Position numbers and translations under genes: made by a program. A stretch of 30,002 bases of DNA, taken from DATNPH01 sp036703315. Its GTDB lineage: Bacteria; Cyanobacteriota; Cyanobacteriia; Cyanobacteriales; Coleofasciculaceae. The stretch lies in NCBI GenBank assembly GCA_036703315.1, contig DATNPH010000070.1, positions 1-30,002 of the forward strand, given 5' to 3'. Numbering within the stretch: position 1 is the stretch's first letter; every line of letters starts with the position of its first letter. This document shows, piece by piece, positions 1 through 8,119 of the stretch. Under the pieces are notes generated by a model. That model worked only from the letters and a program-made list of their open reading frames with translations, was not told the origin of the DNA and did no database searches.

Positions 1-187
1 CGGACTCTCCCCAACTGCTTTGTCCTTGCAGAGTTTGCAGGCATTGCCCAGTGCCAACCTTCCACAACCTTACCGTTTGGTCGAGACTGCTACTAGCAAG
101 CAGTTGACCATCGAGGCTGAAGGTGATGGACTCTACCCAACCGCTATGACCCTGTAGAGTTTGCAGGCATTGCCCACTATTAACCTC
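1..187 (-). pseudogene. Continuation of the NB-ARC/WD40 gene beyond an in-frame stop
   Basis: Read on the minus strand in the same frame as the WD40 gene to its right, this segment stays open to the window edge. It encodes the end of one WD40 repeat (EVNSGQCLQTLQGH), a full repeat (ending TVRLWKVGTGQCL) and the start of another. The only thing separating it from the main frame is the TGA at 188-190, where every sister repeat has TGG (Trp). The coding pattern is intact with no frameshift, so the break is recent, a sequencing error, or read through. The true C-terminus lies outside the window. Confidence 0.8.
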
Positions 188-1531
188 TCACAGCCGTACC
201 GTTCCGTCACGACTACCACTAGCCAGCAGTTGACCATCGGGGCTGAAGGCAATGCAGCGAACCTCGCTGTGATGACCTTGCAAAATACGGAGGCAATGAC
301 CTGTAGTAACCTCCCACAGCCGCACTGTTCGATCACCACTGCCACTAGCTAACGTTTGATAGTCGGGACTGAAGGCAACGCACTGTACCCAACTGTGATG
401 ACCGGGCAAAACATGGAGGCAATGACCCGTAGTAACCTCCCACAAACGCACTGTTTGGCCACCACTGCTAGCTAGGGTTTGATCGTCGGGACTGAAGGCA
501 ACGGACTGTACCCCGCTGCTATGACCCTGTAAAGTTTTCAAGCATTGCCCAGTACTAACCTCCCACAACCGCACCTGTTGGTCACCACTGCCACTAGCGA
601 TCAGTCGGTCATCCGCGCTTAAGGCAACCGACCGTACCCTATTGGTATAACCCTGTAAAATTCGGAGACATTGCCCAGTGCTGACCTCCCATAGCCTCAC
701 CGTTGAGTCATCACTGCTACTCGCTAAGGTTTGACCATCGGGACTGAAAGCGATTGATCGCACCTTATTAGTATGACCCTGTAAAATTCGGAGACATTGC
801 CCAGTGCTGACCTCCCAGAACCTCGCTGTTGAGTCATCACTACCACTAGCTAGAATTTGACCATTGGGACTGAAAGCAATTCTACTGATGTCATTATTTT
901 CCTGTAGAGATTTCAGACAATTTCCAGTACTCACCTCCCACAGCTTTACTGTTGAGTCATTACTGCTACTAGCCAAGGTTTGACCGTCAGGACTGAAGGC
1001 AAGCGATCGCACCTTTTCAGTATGACCCTGCAAAATTTGTAGACAATTCCCAGTGTTCACCTCCCACAGCCTGACTATTGAATCATCACTGCCACTAACC
1101 AAAATTTGACCATCGGGACTGAAGGCAAGTGATCGCACTTTATCAGTATGACCCTGCAAAATTTGTAGACAATTCCCAGTACTCACCTCCCACAGCCTCA
1201 CTGTTTGGTCATCACTGCTACTTGCAAGCAGTTGACCACCGGGACTGAACGCAACCCACGTTACCCAATTGCTATGCCCCTGCAAAGTTCGGAGACACTG
1301 CCCAGTGCTAATCTCCCACAGCTTCACGGTTGGGTCGCTACTGCCACTAACGGCAAGCAGTTGACCATCGGGACTGAAAGCGATCGATGATATCCAATTG
1401 GTATGTCCCTGAAAGGTCAGAATTTGCTGACCATCCACAACTTGCCAAATGCGAATCTGACCAACTACATCACTTGTGGCTAAAAGTTTTCCATCGGGGC
1501 TAAATTCCACTGCTGTAATTTTGTCGAAGGC
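1..1531 (-). repeat. Tandem WD40-coding repeats of about 126 bp
   Basis: About 12 tandem units of roughly 120-129 bp encode 40-43-residue WD40 repeats of the pattern V-x-S-[IVL]-AFSPDGQ-x-LASGS-x-D-x-TVRLWEV-[ST]TG-x-CL-x-L-QGH. Neighbouring units are very similar at the DNA level; the units ending TGNCLQILQGH are nearly identical. This suggests recent amplification or gene conversion, and makes the segment prone to assembly collapse. Confidence 0.9.
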
Positions 1532-3103
1532 TTGAGTAAAAACAGATTTGGATAAGTCAGAGCCAGCGAAATTAACGTGTTTTAAAGTCATGCCCTGTAG
1601 GTAGGCTTGCCAAATTCTCAAATTAGAAAAATCTAAGCCGCTCAAATCTGTTTGGAGTTGGGAAAGTAGATTGAGAATATTTCCAGCCGCATACCCAGGT
1701 TGATGTGGAGCTTGCTCCCGTAGTGTTGTGATAATTTGAGCTAAAGGCACGGAAACCTTAGCCCCTAAGGTAGTGAGCAACCTTTCTGCAATGGGTTTAA
1801 GAATGAGGCGAACTTGAGTTTCCCTTATGTAATCTTTCGTCGTTGCCTTAATCAGAGCATGACTATTAAAAAGGTGAATTTTCCCCCTTTGAATCTCTGC
1901 ACAGACTTGCTCAATCAAGCGGTCAGTTAGATACTCCATGACCACAGGTTGGAGAGTGAAGAGGGCGGCACTTTTTTCAATGAGCGATCGCCTCACTAAA
2001 GACTGTACCGCTTCAATCAACTTTGGCGGTGATGACAGCGGGACAATATCTTCTCGCAACTCGGATAAGGAAACTGCCTCACGATTAATTGCCAGCCAGT
2101 ACATTACTTCTCGTTCCAAATCTGACAGCCGATTAAACTGCTGGTCTAGCAAATCGTGAATGTCACTGAAAACAACAGCCTTGCTCTGCAAAAATTTAGC
2201 AATATCCCCATCAAATAACTCCTGTATTGTAGTCGCAACAATTTTTAGAGCTAGGGGACTGCCTTTGTAAAAATCAATTAGCTCCTGCTCCTGTGCTTCT
2301 GAACCAGAGACTCTAAGAGCATGAAATAGTTCTTCTCCTTCTGTTAATTTCAAACCAATTAATTGCATGTATCGAACAGGAAGAGTATCTCCTGCGACAG
2401 AAGCAATGTCTTTAGGATTCTCCCGACTGGTTAATACCAAACAACTTTGATGAGCGGTTCCACCAATGCGTCTGAACAGCTCACCATATCCCTCGTAGCC
2501 CTGTCGATAATCTCCAGCACGATTGCCTCCTTGGAGAATCGATTCAGCATTATCTAAAACCAGTAAACATTGAGACTGGCGTAAGTAATCCATCAACCGC
2601 GCCACTAACTCGTTTAACGTTTCTGGTAATTGAGTTTCCTGCTGATTGGAGAGAACTTTAATCAGGTCTTTCAGGATATCCTCAACAGGTGGAGCATTAC
2701 GCAGACTTCGCCAGATAACAAACTCAAACTCATCCTGAATCTGCTGAGCTAGTTTAATCGACACAGAGGTTTTGCCAATTCCCCCCATTCCCAGTAGCGC
2801 TACCAATCGGCAGCGATCGGGCACAATCCATTGCGCTAACTTGGCGAGTTCTTCTGTACGTCCGTAAAAGGCTGAGGTATCAACCGCTTCCCCCCAATCT
2901 TGATGCGATGGTGCAATGGATTTAGGAGTCCTGCCTACTTCTGGTGGTGCCCCTGGAACTTGTGCAATCTGGGGCGATGGTGTCTTATTTGGAAGCGATC
3001 GCTTTTTTTCCCGTTGCTTTTCCAGAAAATCCAGGACTTGCACTACACCAGCAATGATGCCAATGACAAGCCCAATCAAGGTCAAGATGGATACGGCGTC
3101 CAT
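188..3103 (-). CDS. Membrane-anchored NB-ARC ATPase with WD40 repeats, cut by a premature stop
   Basis: This is a STAND-type NTPase joined to a WD40 propeller, a class of signalling or conflict-sensor proteins common in filamentous cyanobacteria; the ligand is unknown. Residues 5-25 form a hydrophobic segment followed by a basic stretch (KQREKKR), suggesting a membrane anchor with the rest in the cytoplasm. The P-loop GMGGIGKT is at 105-112, Walker B-like LLVLDNAE at 180-187 and GSPLALK at 281-287, as in NB-ARC domains. A short pentapeptide-like stretch (DFSNL, NFAGSDL; about 490-520) precedes ten complete WD40 repeats and the start of an eleventh, from about residue 525. The frame ends at TGA inside repeat 11, exactly where its sisters have the Trp of LWEV, and the same frame continues to the window edge. 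A 14-blade double propeller is a plausible original form. It may be a pseudogene, or a working shorter protein. Confidence 0.85.
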   Translation of the reverse strand: MDAVSILTLIGLVIGIIAGVVQVLDFLEKQREKKRSLPNKTPSPQIAQVPGAPPEVGRTPKSIAPSHQDWGEAVDTSAFYGRTEELAKLAQWIVPDRCRLVALLGMGGIGKTSVSIKLAQQIQDEFEFVIWRSLRNAPPVEDILKDLIKVLSNQQETQLPETLNELVARLMDYLRQSQCLLVLDNAESILQGGNRAGDYRQGYEGYGELFRRIGGTAHQSCLVLTSRENPKDIASVAGDTLPVRYMQLIGLKLTEGEELFHALRVSGSEAQEQELIDFYKGSPLALKIVATTIQELFDGDIAKFLQSKAVVFSDIHDLLDQQFNRLSDLEREVMYWLAINREAVSLSELREDIVPLSSPPKLIEAVQSLVRRSLIEKSAALFTLQPVVMEYLTDRLIEQVCAEIQRGKIHLFNSHALIKATTKDYIRETQVRLILKPIAERLLTTLGAKVSVPLAQIITTLREQAPHQPGYAAGNILNLLSQLQTDLSGLDFSNLRIWQAYLQGMTLKHVNFAGSDLSKSVFTQAFDKITAVEFSPDGKLLATSDVVGQIRIWQVVDGQQILTFQGHTNWISSIAFSPDGQLLAVSGSSDPTVKLWEISTGQCLRTLQGHSNWVTWVAFSPGGQLLASSSDDQTVRLWEVSTGNCLQILQGHTDKVRSLAFSPDGQILVSGSDDSIVRLWEVNTGNCLQILQGHTEKVRSLAFSPDGQTLASSSNDSTVKLWEVSTGNCLKSLQENNDISRIAFSPNGQILASGSDDSTARFWEVSTGQCLRILQGHTNKVRSIAFSPDGQTLASSSDDSTVRLWEVSTGQCLRILQGYTNRVRSVALSADDRLIASGSGDQQVRLWEVSTGQCLKTLQGHSSGVQSVAFSPDDQTLASSGGQTVRLWEVTTGHCLHVLPGHHSWVQCVAFSPDYQTLASGSGDRTVRLWEVTTGHCLRILQGHHSEVRCIAFSPDGQLLASGSRDGTVRL

Positions 3104-3185
3104 ATTTTTTTATCAGTCTTGGAAAGGGGGAAATTCCTAGCCTGAATCCTAACACTTCCCAAAATTGGCGACAGCCCCCTTTTCA

Positions 3186-3238
3186 GTCCGCGCAGGCAGA
3201 CGCGAGTTTGTATAGCTGCGCGATTGATTTCAAATCGC
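3186..3238. repeat. Cyanobacterial extragenic palindromic repeat
   Basis: The segment holds GTCCGCGCAGGCAGAC (3186-3201) and, after a short spacer, the hairpin GCGATT (3220-3225) / AATCGC (3233-3238) with a 7-nt loop. From memory, a GTCCGCGCAGGCGGAC element followed by a short hairpin is a widespread intergenic repeat in filamentous cyanobacteria; family membership is recalled, not searched. It lies between the WD40 gene and the 3' end of hisB. Confidence 0.5.
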
Positions 3239-3262
3239 CAGCTTCTTCCACGCTTCTCAACC

Positions 3263-3907
3263 CTACAAAACCCCCTTAGAACTGGGAATCATCCCAGCAC
3301 GACGAGGATCAATTTCCACTGCCATCCGGACTGCCCGTGCAAACGCCTTAAATGTCGCTTCAATAATGTGGTGGGAGTTAATCCCGTCAAGTTGGCGGAT
3401 GTGCAGCGTCATCTGGCTATGATTCACCACCGCAACGAAGAACTCCCGCACCAACTGAGTATCATAGGTTCCCACACGCTGAGTAGGAATCTCCAAACCG
3501 TAGCTTAAGTGAGGACGCCCGGAAAAGTCGAGGGTAACCTGAACCAACGCCTCATCTAGGGGGGCTAGGAAATGACCGAAACGGACAATCCCTTTGCGAT
3601 CGCCTAATGCTTCTTTCAAAGCCATTCCCAACGTAATCCCAACGTCCTCATTGGTGTGGTGGTCATCAATTTCTATATCTCCAGTTGCCCGCACATCTAA
3701 ATCAATCAACCCATGAGAGGCAATCTGATGCAGCATATGGTCTAAAAACGGGACGCCAGTGGCGGCTGTGCAAGCGCCTGTACCATCTAAATTCAGGGAC
3801 ACTTGCACATCCGTTTCGCCAGTCTTGCGGCTGACAGTCGCCGTCCTAGCGGGAAACTGAGTAATGTGGTTTTGGGAGTTTAGAATCGTGCGATCGCTTA
3901 TCTGCAT
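3263..3907 (-). CDS. hisB: Imidazoleglycerol-phosphate dehydratase
   Basis: The enzyme catalyses the seventh step of histidine synthesis, dehydrating imidazole-glycerol phosphate to imidazole-acetol phosphate in the cytoplasm. The 214-residue product has the length of a monofunctional HisB. It shows the two His-rich metal-binding motifs of the family: DDHHTNEDVGITLG near residue 85 and NSHHIIEATFKAFARAVR near residue 175. It also has the FLDHMLHQIASHG segment near the N-terminus. ATG is the first start in frame and lies 12 bp after the fabI stop on the same strand, so the two are probably co-transcribed. The functional link between the two enzymes is not obvious. Confidence 0.97.
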   Translation of the reverse strand: MQISDRTILNSQNHITQFPARTATVSRKTGETDVQVSLNLDGTGACTAATGVPFLDHMLHQIASHGLIDLDVRATGDIEIDDHHTNEDVGITLGMALKEALGDRKGIVRFGHFLAPLDEALVQVTLDFSGRPHLSYGLEIPTQRVGTYDTQLVREFFVAVVNHSQMTLHIRQLDGINSHHIIEATFKAFARAVRMAVEIDPRRAGMIPSSKGVL

Positions 3908-3919
3908 AAAAGCTACTTA

Positions 3920-4717
3920 CTAGGAATTAGGAAAACTCTCTGACATCCCCATTATTTCGTAACCAGCATCTACATATAAAATCTGACCCGTGATCCCGCT
4001 AGCTAAATCGCTACACAAAAATGCTGCTGTGTTGCCTACTTCCAGCTGAGTAACACTACGCCGCAACGGTGCCGCTTTCTCCACATGGTGAATCATATCG
4101 AGGATGCCCCCAACGGCTGAGGATGCTAAGGTGCGGATGGGACCGGCTGAGATAGCATTCACCCGAATATTGTGCGGACCCAGCTCGGTGGCGAGGTAAC
4201 GGACACTCATTTCAAGTCCTGCCTTAGCAATTCCCATGAGGTTGTAGTTAGGAATCACCTTAACACCCCCCAGGTAAGTGAGGGTGACAATACTGCCACC
4301 TTCAGTCATCAGCGGTTTAGCCGCACCTGCCAGTTGTACCAGTGAGTAAGTACTGATTTCCAAGGCTTGGGTAAAGCCAGCCCTTGAGGTCTTACTAAAG
4401 TCTCCCGTTAAATCCTCCTTGTTGGCAAAGGCAAGGCAATGAATCAGGATGTCAAGCTTGCCCCATTCTTTGGCGATCGTACCGAAAACTGTCTCAACTT
4501 GGGCGTCGTCCTGAACGTTACAGGGCAAAAAAAGACTGGGTTGAAGCGGTTCTACCAGTTCCTTGACTTTTTTTTCGAAGCGTCCCTTGTCATCAGGCAG
4601 ATAAGTCACACCCAAATTAGCACCGGCTTTGTGCAACTGCTGGGCAATGCCCCAAGCGATCGAGCGGTTGTTGGCGATACCCGTTACAAGAGCGTTCTTT
4701 CCAGTCAAGTCAAGCAT
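3920..4717 (-). CDS. fabI: Enoyl-[acyl-carrier-protein] reductase (NADH)
   Basis: FabI reduces trans-2-enoyl-ACP in the last step of each fatty-acid elongation cycle. The 265-residue product is an SDR-fold protein with the FabI-specific N-terminal cofactor motif GIANNRSIAWGIA (residues 13-25). Its active-site pair is Tyr158-x6-Lys165 (YNLMGIAK), with a further conserved Tyr148 (TYLGG). The C-terminal GITGQILYVDAGYEIMGM is typical of cyanobacterial and plant FabI. It starts at ATG and is followed after 12 bp by hisB. It diverges from ntcA across a 289-bp regulatory gap. Confidence 0.97.
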   Translation of the reverse strand: MLDLTGKNALVTGIANNRSIAWGIAQQLHKAGANLGVTYLPDDKGRFEKKVKELVEPLQPSLFLPCNVQDDAQVETVFGTIAKEWGKLDILIHCLAFANKEDLTGDFSKTSRAGFTQALEISTYSLVQLAGAAKPLMTEGGSIVTLTYLGGVKVIPNYNLMGIAKAGLEMSVRYLATELGPHNIRVNAISAGPIRTLASSAVGGILDMIHHVEKAAPLRRSVTQLEVGNTAAFLCSDLASGITGQILYVDAGYEIMGMSESFPNS

Positions 4718-4853
4718 AGTATTTTATGTGAATGGCAGTTAGATGCTTAATTAATAGAGTAATCGCCAAGTGCAATTACAAAGTGTATGATGACCCAAAA
4801 GGGTGGCGTTCGACTTGATAAGTTGGGCTCGCACTGACACCTCAATTAATTAT

Positions 4854-4867
4854 GTATCAATTTGTAC
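4854..4867. promoter_or_regulatory. NtcA-type operator upstream of ntcA
   Basis: The sequence GTATCAATTTGTAC fits the NtcA consensus GTA-N8-TAC perfectly. With flanking bases it fits the extended palindrome TGTA-N8-TACA. It lies 139 bp before the ntcA ATG and 136 bp before fabI on the other strand. A TATTCT (4895-4900) matching the TAN3T -10 pattern lies 27 nt downstream on the plus strand; class II NtcA promoters usually have 22-23, so the spacing is loose. Autoregulation of ntcA is known in other cyanobacteria, which supports this role. The short core also occurs by chance several times per 30 kb. Confidence 0.6.
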
Positions 4868-5006
4868 AAAAAACTATCTAGGACTCAGATTAAGTATTCT
4901 TGGATACAGTCAGCAGCTTTTAGGAGCCGGTTCGTGAGTCTAAAACTTCACCGGCATTGAATTGACATAAAATCGGCAAGCCATTGGCAAGAGAAAATAT
5001 ATAGAT

Positions 5007-5678
5007 ATGGTCGTGACGCAAGAAAGACCGCTAGCAACTGTGTTCCGTCAGATGGGCGGTGGAGCATTTCCACCAGTCATCGAAACCTTTGAGCGGGGTA
5101 AGACGATTTTCTTCCCAGGAGACCCAGCGGAACGGGTCTACTTTTTGATGAAAGGTGCTGTAAAGCTTTCTAGGGTGTATGAGGCAGGCGAAGAAATCAC
5201 TGTGGCATTGTTGCGGGAAAACAGTGTTTTTGGTGTCCTGTCATTAATTACTGGTCATCGCTCAGACCGATTTTACCACGCGGTTGCCTTTACGCCAGTA
5301 GAACTGCTCTCAGCCCCAATTGAACAGGTAGAGCAATCGCTCAAGGACAATTCAGAATTATCAATGTTGATGCTACGAGGACTCTCTTCTCGCATCTTGC
5401 AAACGGAGATGATGATCGAGACATTGGCTCACCGCGACATGGGTTCTCGACTAGTGAGTTTTCTGTTGATTCTCTGCCGTGACTTTGGGGTGCCCACTGC
5501 CGACGGGATCACGATTGACCTGAAGCTTTCTCATCAAGCGATCGCTGAGGCAATTGGCTCAACCCGTGTCACAGTTACCCGTTTATTAGGAGACCTGCGC
5601 TTGGAAAAAATGATTTCTATCCACAAGAAAAAAATTACTGTTCACAACCCAGTTGCTTTAAGCCAACAGTTTACCTAG
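5007..5678 (+). CDS. ntcA: Global nitrogen regulator NtcA (CRP/FNR family)
   Basis: NtcA is the cyanobacterial transcription factor that senses 2-oxoglutarate, with the help of PipX, and activates nitrogen-assimilation and, where present, heterocyst genes. The 223-residue length is the family's usual length. The N-terminal half is a cyclic-nucleotide-binding-like beta barrel (FFPGDPAERVYFL, AVKLSRVYEAGEEITVALL, ENSVFGVLSL). A long dimerisation helix around residues 112-145 includes LSSRILQTEMMIETLAHRD. The C-terminal helix-turn-helix LSHQAIAEAIGSTRVTVTRL spans about 174-193. These stretches are near-invariant in NtcA, so the call is secure. It starts at ATG with only a weak Shine-Dalgarno. 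A GTA-N8-TAC box upstream suggests autoregulation; a second such box in this window precedes the RGSGR small gene. Confidence 0.98.
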   Translation: MVVTQERPLATVFRQMGGGAFPPVIETFERGKTIFFPGDPAERVYFLMKGAVKLSRVYEAGEEITVALLRENSVFGVLSLITGHRSDRFYHAVAFTPVELLSAPIEQVEQSLKDNSELSMLMLRGLSSRILQTEMMIETLAHRDMGSRLVSFLLILCRDFGVPTADGITIDLKLSHQAIAEAIGSTRVTVTRLLGDLRLEKMISIHKKKITVHNPVALSQQFT

Positions 5679-6031
5679 GTTAACTAGGTCAGCTAGGGAT
5701 AGAACAAAGGGATTTGAATGCAGCAATTAATTTGTGTAACTGGGTTGCTGCTGCCAGGAAGCTGTGCCCTGGTACCAGCAACCCGAAGGGGGGCTTGCCC
5801 CTGGAAGTCTGCTGATGGTTAACCGCTCCCATGCCCCGGGTGACGCAGAAAGTAAACCTCAATGTCCGGACATATCCGGCGTTGGCTCAGTTTTATGAAG
5901 CAGATTTTATCGCCCGTAACCTATAAGCAATAGCTTATAACTCTACATCTTTATCGGTTTTTGTTTAAAAAAAGAACATAAGGCCACACAGGCATGAGAT
6001 AGGCTGTATCTGGACAGACTGAGCGTAGGCG
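5679..6031. other. Intergenic region with nested hairpins and a possible 34-codon frame
   Basis: The 353-bp gap has a nested stem: GGGTTGCTG (5742-5750) pairs perfectly with CAGCAACCC (5776-5784), enclosing CCAGG/CCTGG (5754-5758, 5768-5772). It is followed by GGGGC-TT-GCCCC (5790-5801) and, further on, TATAAGC/GCTTATA (5922-5939). A small frame, ATG at 5718 to TAA at 5820, starts 6 nt after AGGG. It encodes 34 residues beginning MQQLICVTGLLLPG. I do not recognise either the RNA fold or the peptide. A structured leader, sRNA or transcription-attenuating element between ntcA and the next gene is possible. Confidence 0.3.
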
Positions 6032-7618
6032 ATGACCAGCGGTTATATCCTGATTGTGGCAGTTTTGGTGTTGGGGGGGTTGCTCGCAACATTAGGCGAT
6101 CGCATTGGCACGAAAGTAGGCAAGGCACGCTTAAGTTTATTCAATCTACGTCCCCGCAATACCGCTATTGTGGTAACCATCATTACCGGTAGCCTAATTT
6201 CTGCCTCGACCTTAGGAATTCTATTTGCGTCAAGTGCGTCACTACGCAAGGGAATCTTTGAACTCGACAGTATTCAAAAAAAGCTGAGAATTGCTCGTGA
6301 TGAAGTTAGGGTACTTAATGCACAGAAAGGTCACATAGAGAACGAACTAACTAAAACTAGAACTGAGCAAGCCGAGGTTCAGCAGCGTCTGAATGTCACC
6401 AATAAGAATTTCCAGCAAGCCCGAACGCAACTGAAAAATATATCTCAGCAGGCTACTGTTCTACGCTCAGAAGTTAAATCACTCCTAGCTGAACGTCAGG
6501 AACTCATTGAGCAGCGCAATCAACTCAATCAACAAATTACTCAACTCAAGTCCCAAGTCAACCAACTCAAAGAATCAGTTGCTCAACGGGATCAGGAATT
6601 AGTCAAGCGAGGTCAAACGATCAACGAGCGAAATCAGGAACTTGCCAAAAAAGACGAGGAGATCGCTCAACGCGAAGCCCGCCTTAAAGAACTTGAACAA
6701 CAATTCAGAGAGGCAATCGCCCAGCGTGAAGCCCGCTTTAGAGAAGTCGAACAACAATTCAAAGAGGTACTCGTTCAGCGTGAAGCCCGATTCAAAGAAC
6801 GCGAACAACAACTTAGAGAAGCGATCGCTGAGCGCGAAAAGCGCCTCCAAGATCTCGAAGAACAACTCGTATACAAGAAGATCCAAGTTGCCGAACGAGA
6901 TCAACAACTTGATGAGCGAGAAAAACAATTGTCTTTTCTAGAACGGAGAGTAGAAGACCTAGAACAGTACTACCAAAACTACCAAGTGCTACGTTCTGGT
7001 AATCTAGCTCTTGTTCGTGGTCAAGTTCTATCATTTGGGGTTGTGCGCATTGTTGATCCTTCTGTAGCCAACCAAGCCGTTGATCAACTGTTGCGCGAGG
7101 CGAATCGTGCCGCGAGCGAAGCCACTCGGTCTAGCAACCGTAATTCAGGCGAACCGTTGGTGAAAATTCCCCAAACTCAGGTTGATCAATTAATCAACCA
7201 GATTCAGGACGGTAAAGACTACGTGGTACGAATCATCTCAGTCGGCAACTACGTTGTTGGGGAAAAGGAGATACAGGTCTTTGCAGATGCAGCTCTCAAT
7301 CAAATCGTCTTCGAGGCTGGTGATGTCCTTGCCGCCGTCTCTACCGATTCTTCTACAATGACCAACGAGCAAATCCAACAACGGCTAGAGCAGGTAGTGG
7401 CAGCCTCCCGGTTCCGCGCTCGTCGGGCTGGTGTTCTAGGTGTTATCCAAGTTGGAGATGGTAGCGCGGCTACAGTAGTTCGCTTCATTGAGCAACTGGC
7501 TAAATCTAAGGAACCGCTAGATGTGAAAGCTGTAGCGCAGGAGACAACCTACACAGCTGGTCCCCTAAAAATGCAGCTAGTAGCGACTAAAAATGGACAG
7601 GTTATTTTTAGCACATGA
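6032..7618 (+). CDS. DUF3084 membrane protein with long coiled coil
   Basis: This is a cyanobacterial conserved protein of unknown function. Two transmembrane helices lie at about residues 4-22 and 46-67. They are joined by a short basic loop with a conserved SLFNLRPRNTA segment typical of DUF3084. A coiled coil rich in Gln, Glu and Arg runs from about 76 to 310. A globular C-terminal domain (about 320-528) includes VRGQVLSFGVVRI and YVVRIISVGNYVVGEKEIQVF. Within the coiled coil, 18-residue units are repeated almost exactly. ATG follows a purine-rich GCGTAGGCG. The YqgF-like nuclease gene follows 93 bp downstream on the same strand; I recall this pairing in other cyanobacteria. A role in envelope organisation or scaffolding would be a guess. 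Confidence 0.9.
   Translation: MTSGYILIVAVLVLGGLLATLGDRIGTKVGKARLSLFNLRPRNTAIVVTIITGSLISASTLGILFASSASLRKGIFELDSIQKKLRIARDEVRVLNAQKGHIENELTKTRTEQAEVQQRLNVTNKNFQQARTQLKNISQQATVLRSEVKSLLAERQELIEQRNQLNQQITQLKSQVNQLKESVAQRDQELVKRGQTINERNQELAKKDEEIAQREARLKELEQQFREAIAQREARFREVEQQFKEVLVQREARFKEREQQLREAIAEREKRLQDLEEQLVYKKIQVAERDQQLDEREKQLSFLERRVEDLEQYYQNYQVLRSGNLALVRGQVLSFGVVRIVDPSVANQAVDQLLREANRAASEATRSSNRNSGEPLVKIPQTQVDQLINQIQDGKDYVVRIISVGNYVVGEKEIQVFADAALNQIVFEAGDVLAAVSTDSSTMTNEQIQQRLEQVVAASRFRARRAGVLGVIQVGDGSAATVVRFIEQLAKSKEPLDVKAVAQETTYTAGPLKMQLVATKNGQVIFST
6668..6883 (+). repeat. Four tandem 54-bp units inside the DUF3084 coiled coil
   Basis: Four in-frame 54-bp units encode 18-residue blocks of the form [QE]RE-[AK]-R-[LF]-x-[ED]-x-E-[QE]-QLREAIA. 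They start at 6668, 6722, 6776 and 6830. The first three are close in sequence and the fourth is more diverged. Eighteen residues is not an integral number of heptads, so copy number changes would shift the coiled-coil register. This is a likely site of length variation between strains. Confidence 0.85.
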
Positions 7619-7656
7619 GCTAATGGCTAATCGTCTTTTTACGATTAGCCATTAGC
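7619..7656. repeat. Perfect 16-bp inverted repeat between DUF3084 and YqgF genes
   Basis: GCTAATGGCTAATCGT (7619-7634) and its exact complement (7641-7656) flank a 6-nt CTTTTT loop, beginning immediately after the DUF3084 stop codon. There is no T-run after the right arm, so it is not a classic intrinsic terminator. It could stabilise the upstream mRNA 3' end or reduce read-through. The internal TAATGGCTAAT resembles a short repeat common between cyanobacterial genes. Confidence 0.75.
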
Positions 7657-7711
7657 GCTTAGCAAAGAACCTAGAGCGATAAACAAAGTGATTAAATGGA
7701 CTTGAGATTAG

Positions 7712-8119
7712 ATGATTTTAGGCTTTGATCCCGGGCGCGATAAATGTGGTTTAGCGGTAATGGAGAGGGAGGGGCAACTACTGTACCATCAGGTTGTGGC
7801 GTCACAAGAAGCGATCGCTACTATACAGAGCTTGTGTCAACAATTTGTCATTGACACAATTGTGATGGGTGATCAAACCACTGCCAAAACTTGGAAACAG
7901 AAAATAAGTCGCGACTTACTCATTTCAGTACCTATTGTTCTGGTAGATGAGCGTTACAGCTCTTTAGAAGCACGCGATCGCTTCTGGCAAATGTATCCTC
8001 CCAACGGTTTCCAACGCCTCATCCCTCAAGGACTGCGGCAACCCCCTCGACCGATAGATGATATCGTCGCCATCCTGTTGATTGAGCGCTACTTGAAGGG
8101 AGTAGGGAGTAGGCAGTAA
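7712..8119 (+). CDS. YqgF/RuvX-like RNase H-fold nuclease
   Basis: A small (135-residue) protein of the YqgF superfamily, whose bacterial members are linked to 5' maturation of 16S rRNA and to resolvase-like activity. The RNase H-fold acidic residues are visible: GFDPGRDKCGLAV at 4-16 (Asp6), IDTIVMGD near 47-54, VDERYSS near 89-95 and PIDDIVA near 114-120. It is somewhat divergent from classic RuvX, and the exact substrate cannot be read from sequence. It starts at ATG 93 bp downstream of DUF3084 and is probably in the same transcription unit unless the intervening hairpin stops it. It is convergent with the DUF3146 gene. Confidence 0.88.
   Translation: MILGFDPGRDKCGLAVMEREGQLLYHQVVASQEAIATIQSLCQQFVIDTIVMGDQTTAKTWKQKISRDLLISVPIVLVDERYSSLEARDRFWQMYPPNGFQRLIPQGLRQPPRPIDDIVAILLIERYLKGVGSRQ

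Noticed and set aside
3186..3201. CRISPR-like repeat
   Set aside because: It appears once, with no spacer periodicity and no cas genes; it fits an extragenic palindrome better.
5742..5801. Known riboswitch (cobalamin or glutamine type) after ntcA
   Set aside because: The hairpins are strong, but I could not match conserved core bases of those classes; kept only as an unexplained structure.
6599..6928. Long antisense frames inside the DUF3084 coiled coil
   Set aside because: They are shadows of the repetitive Glu/Gln/Arg-rich coding strand and resemble no protein.
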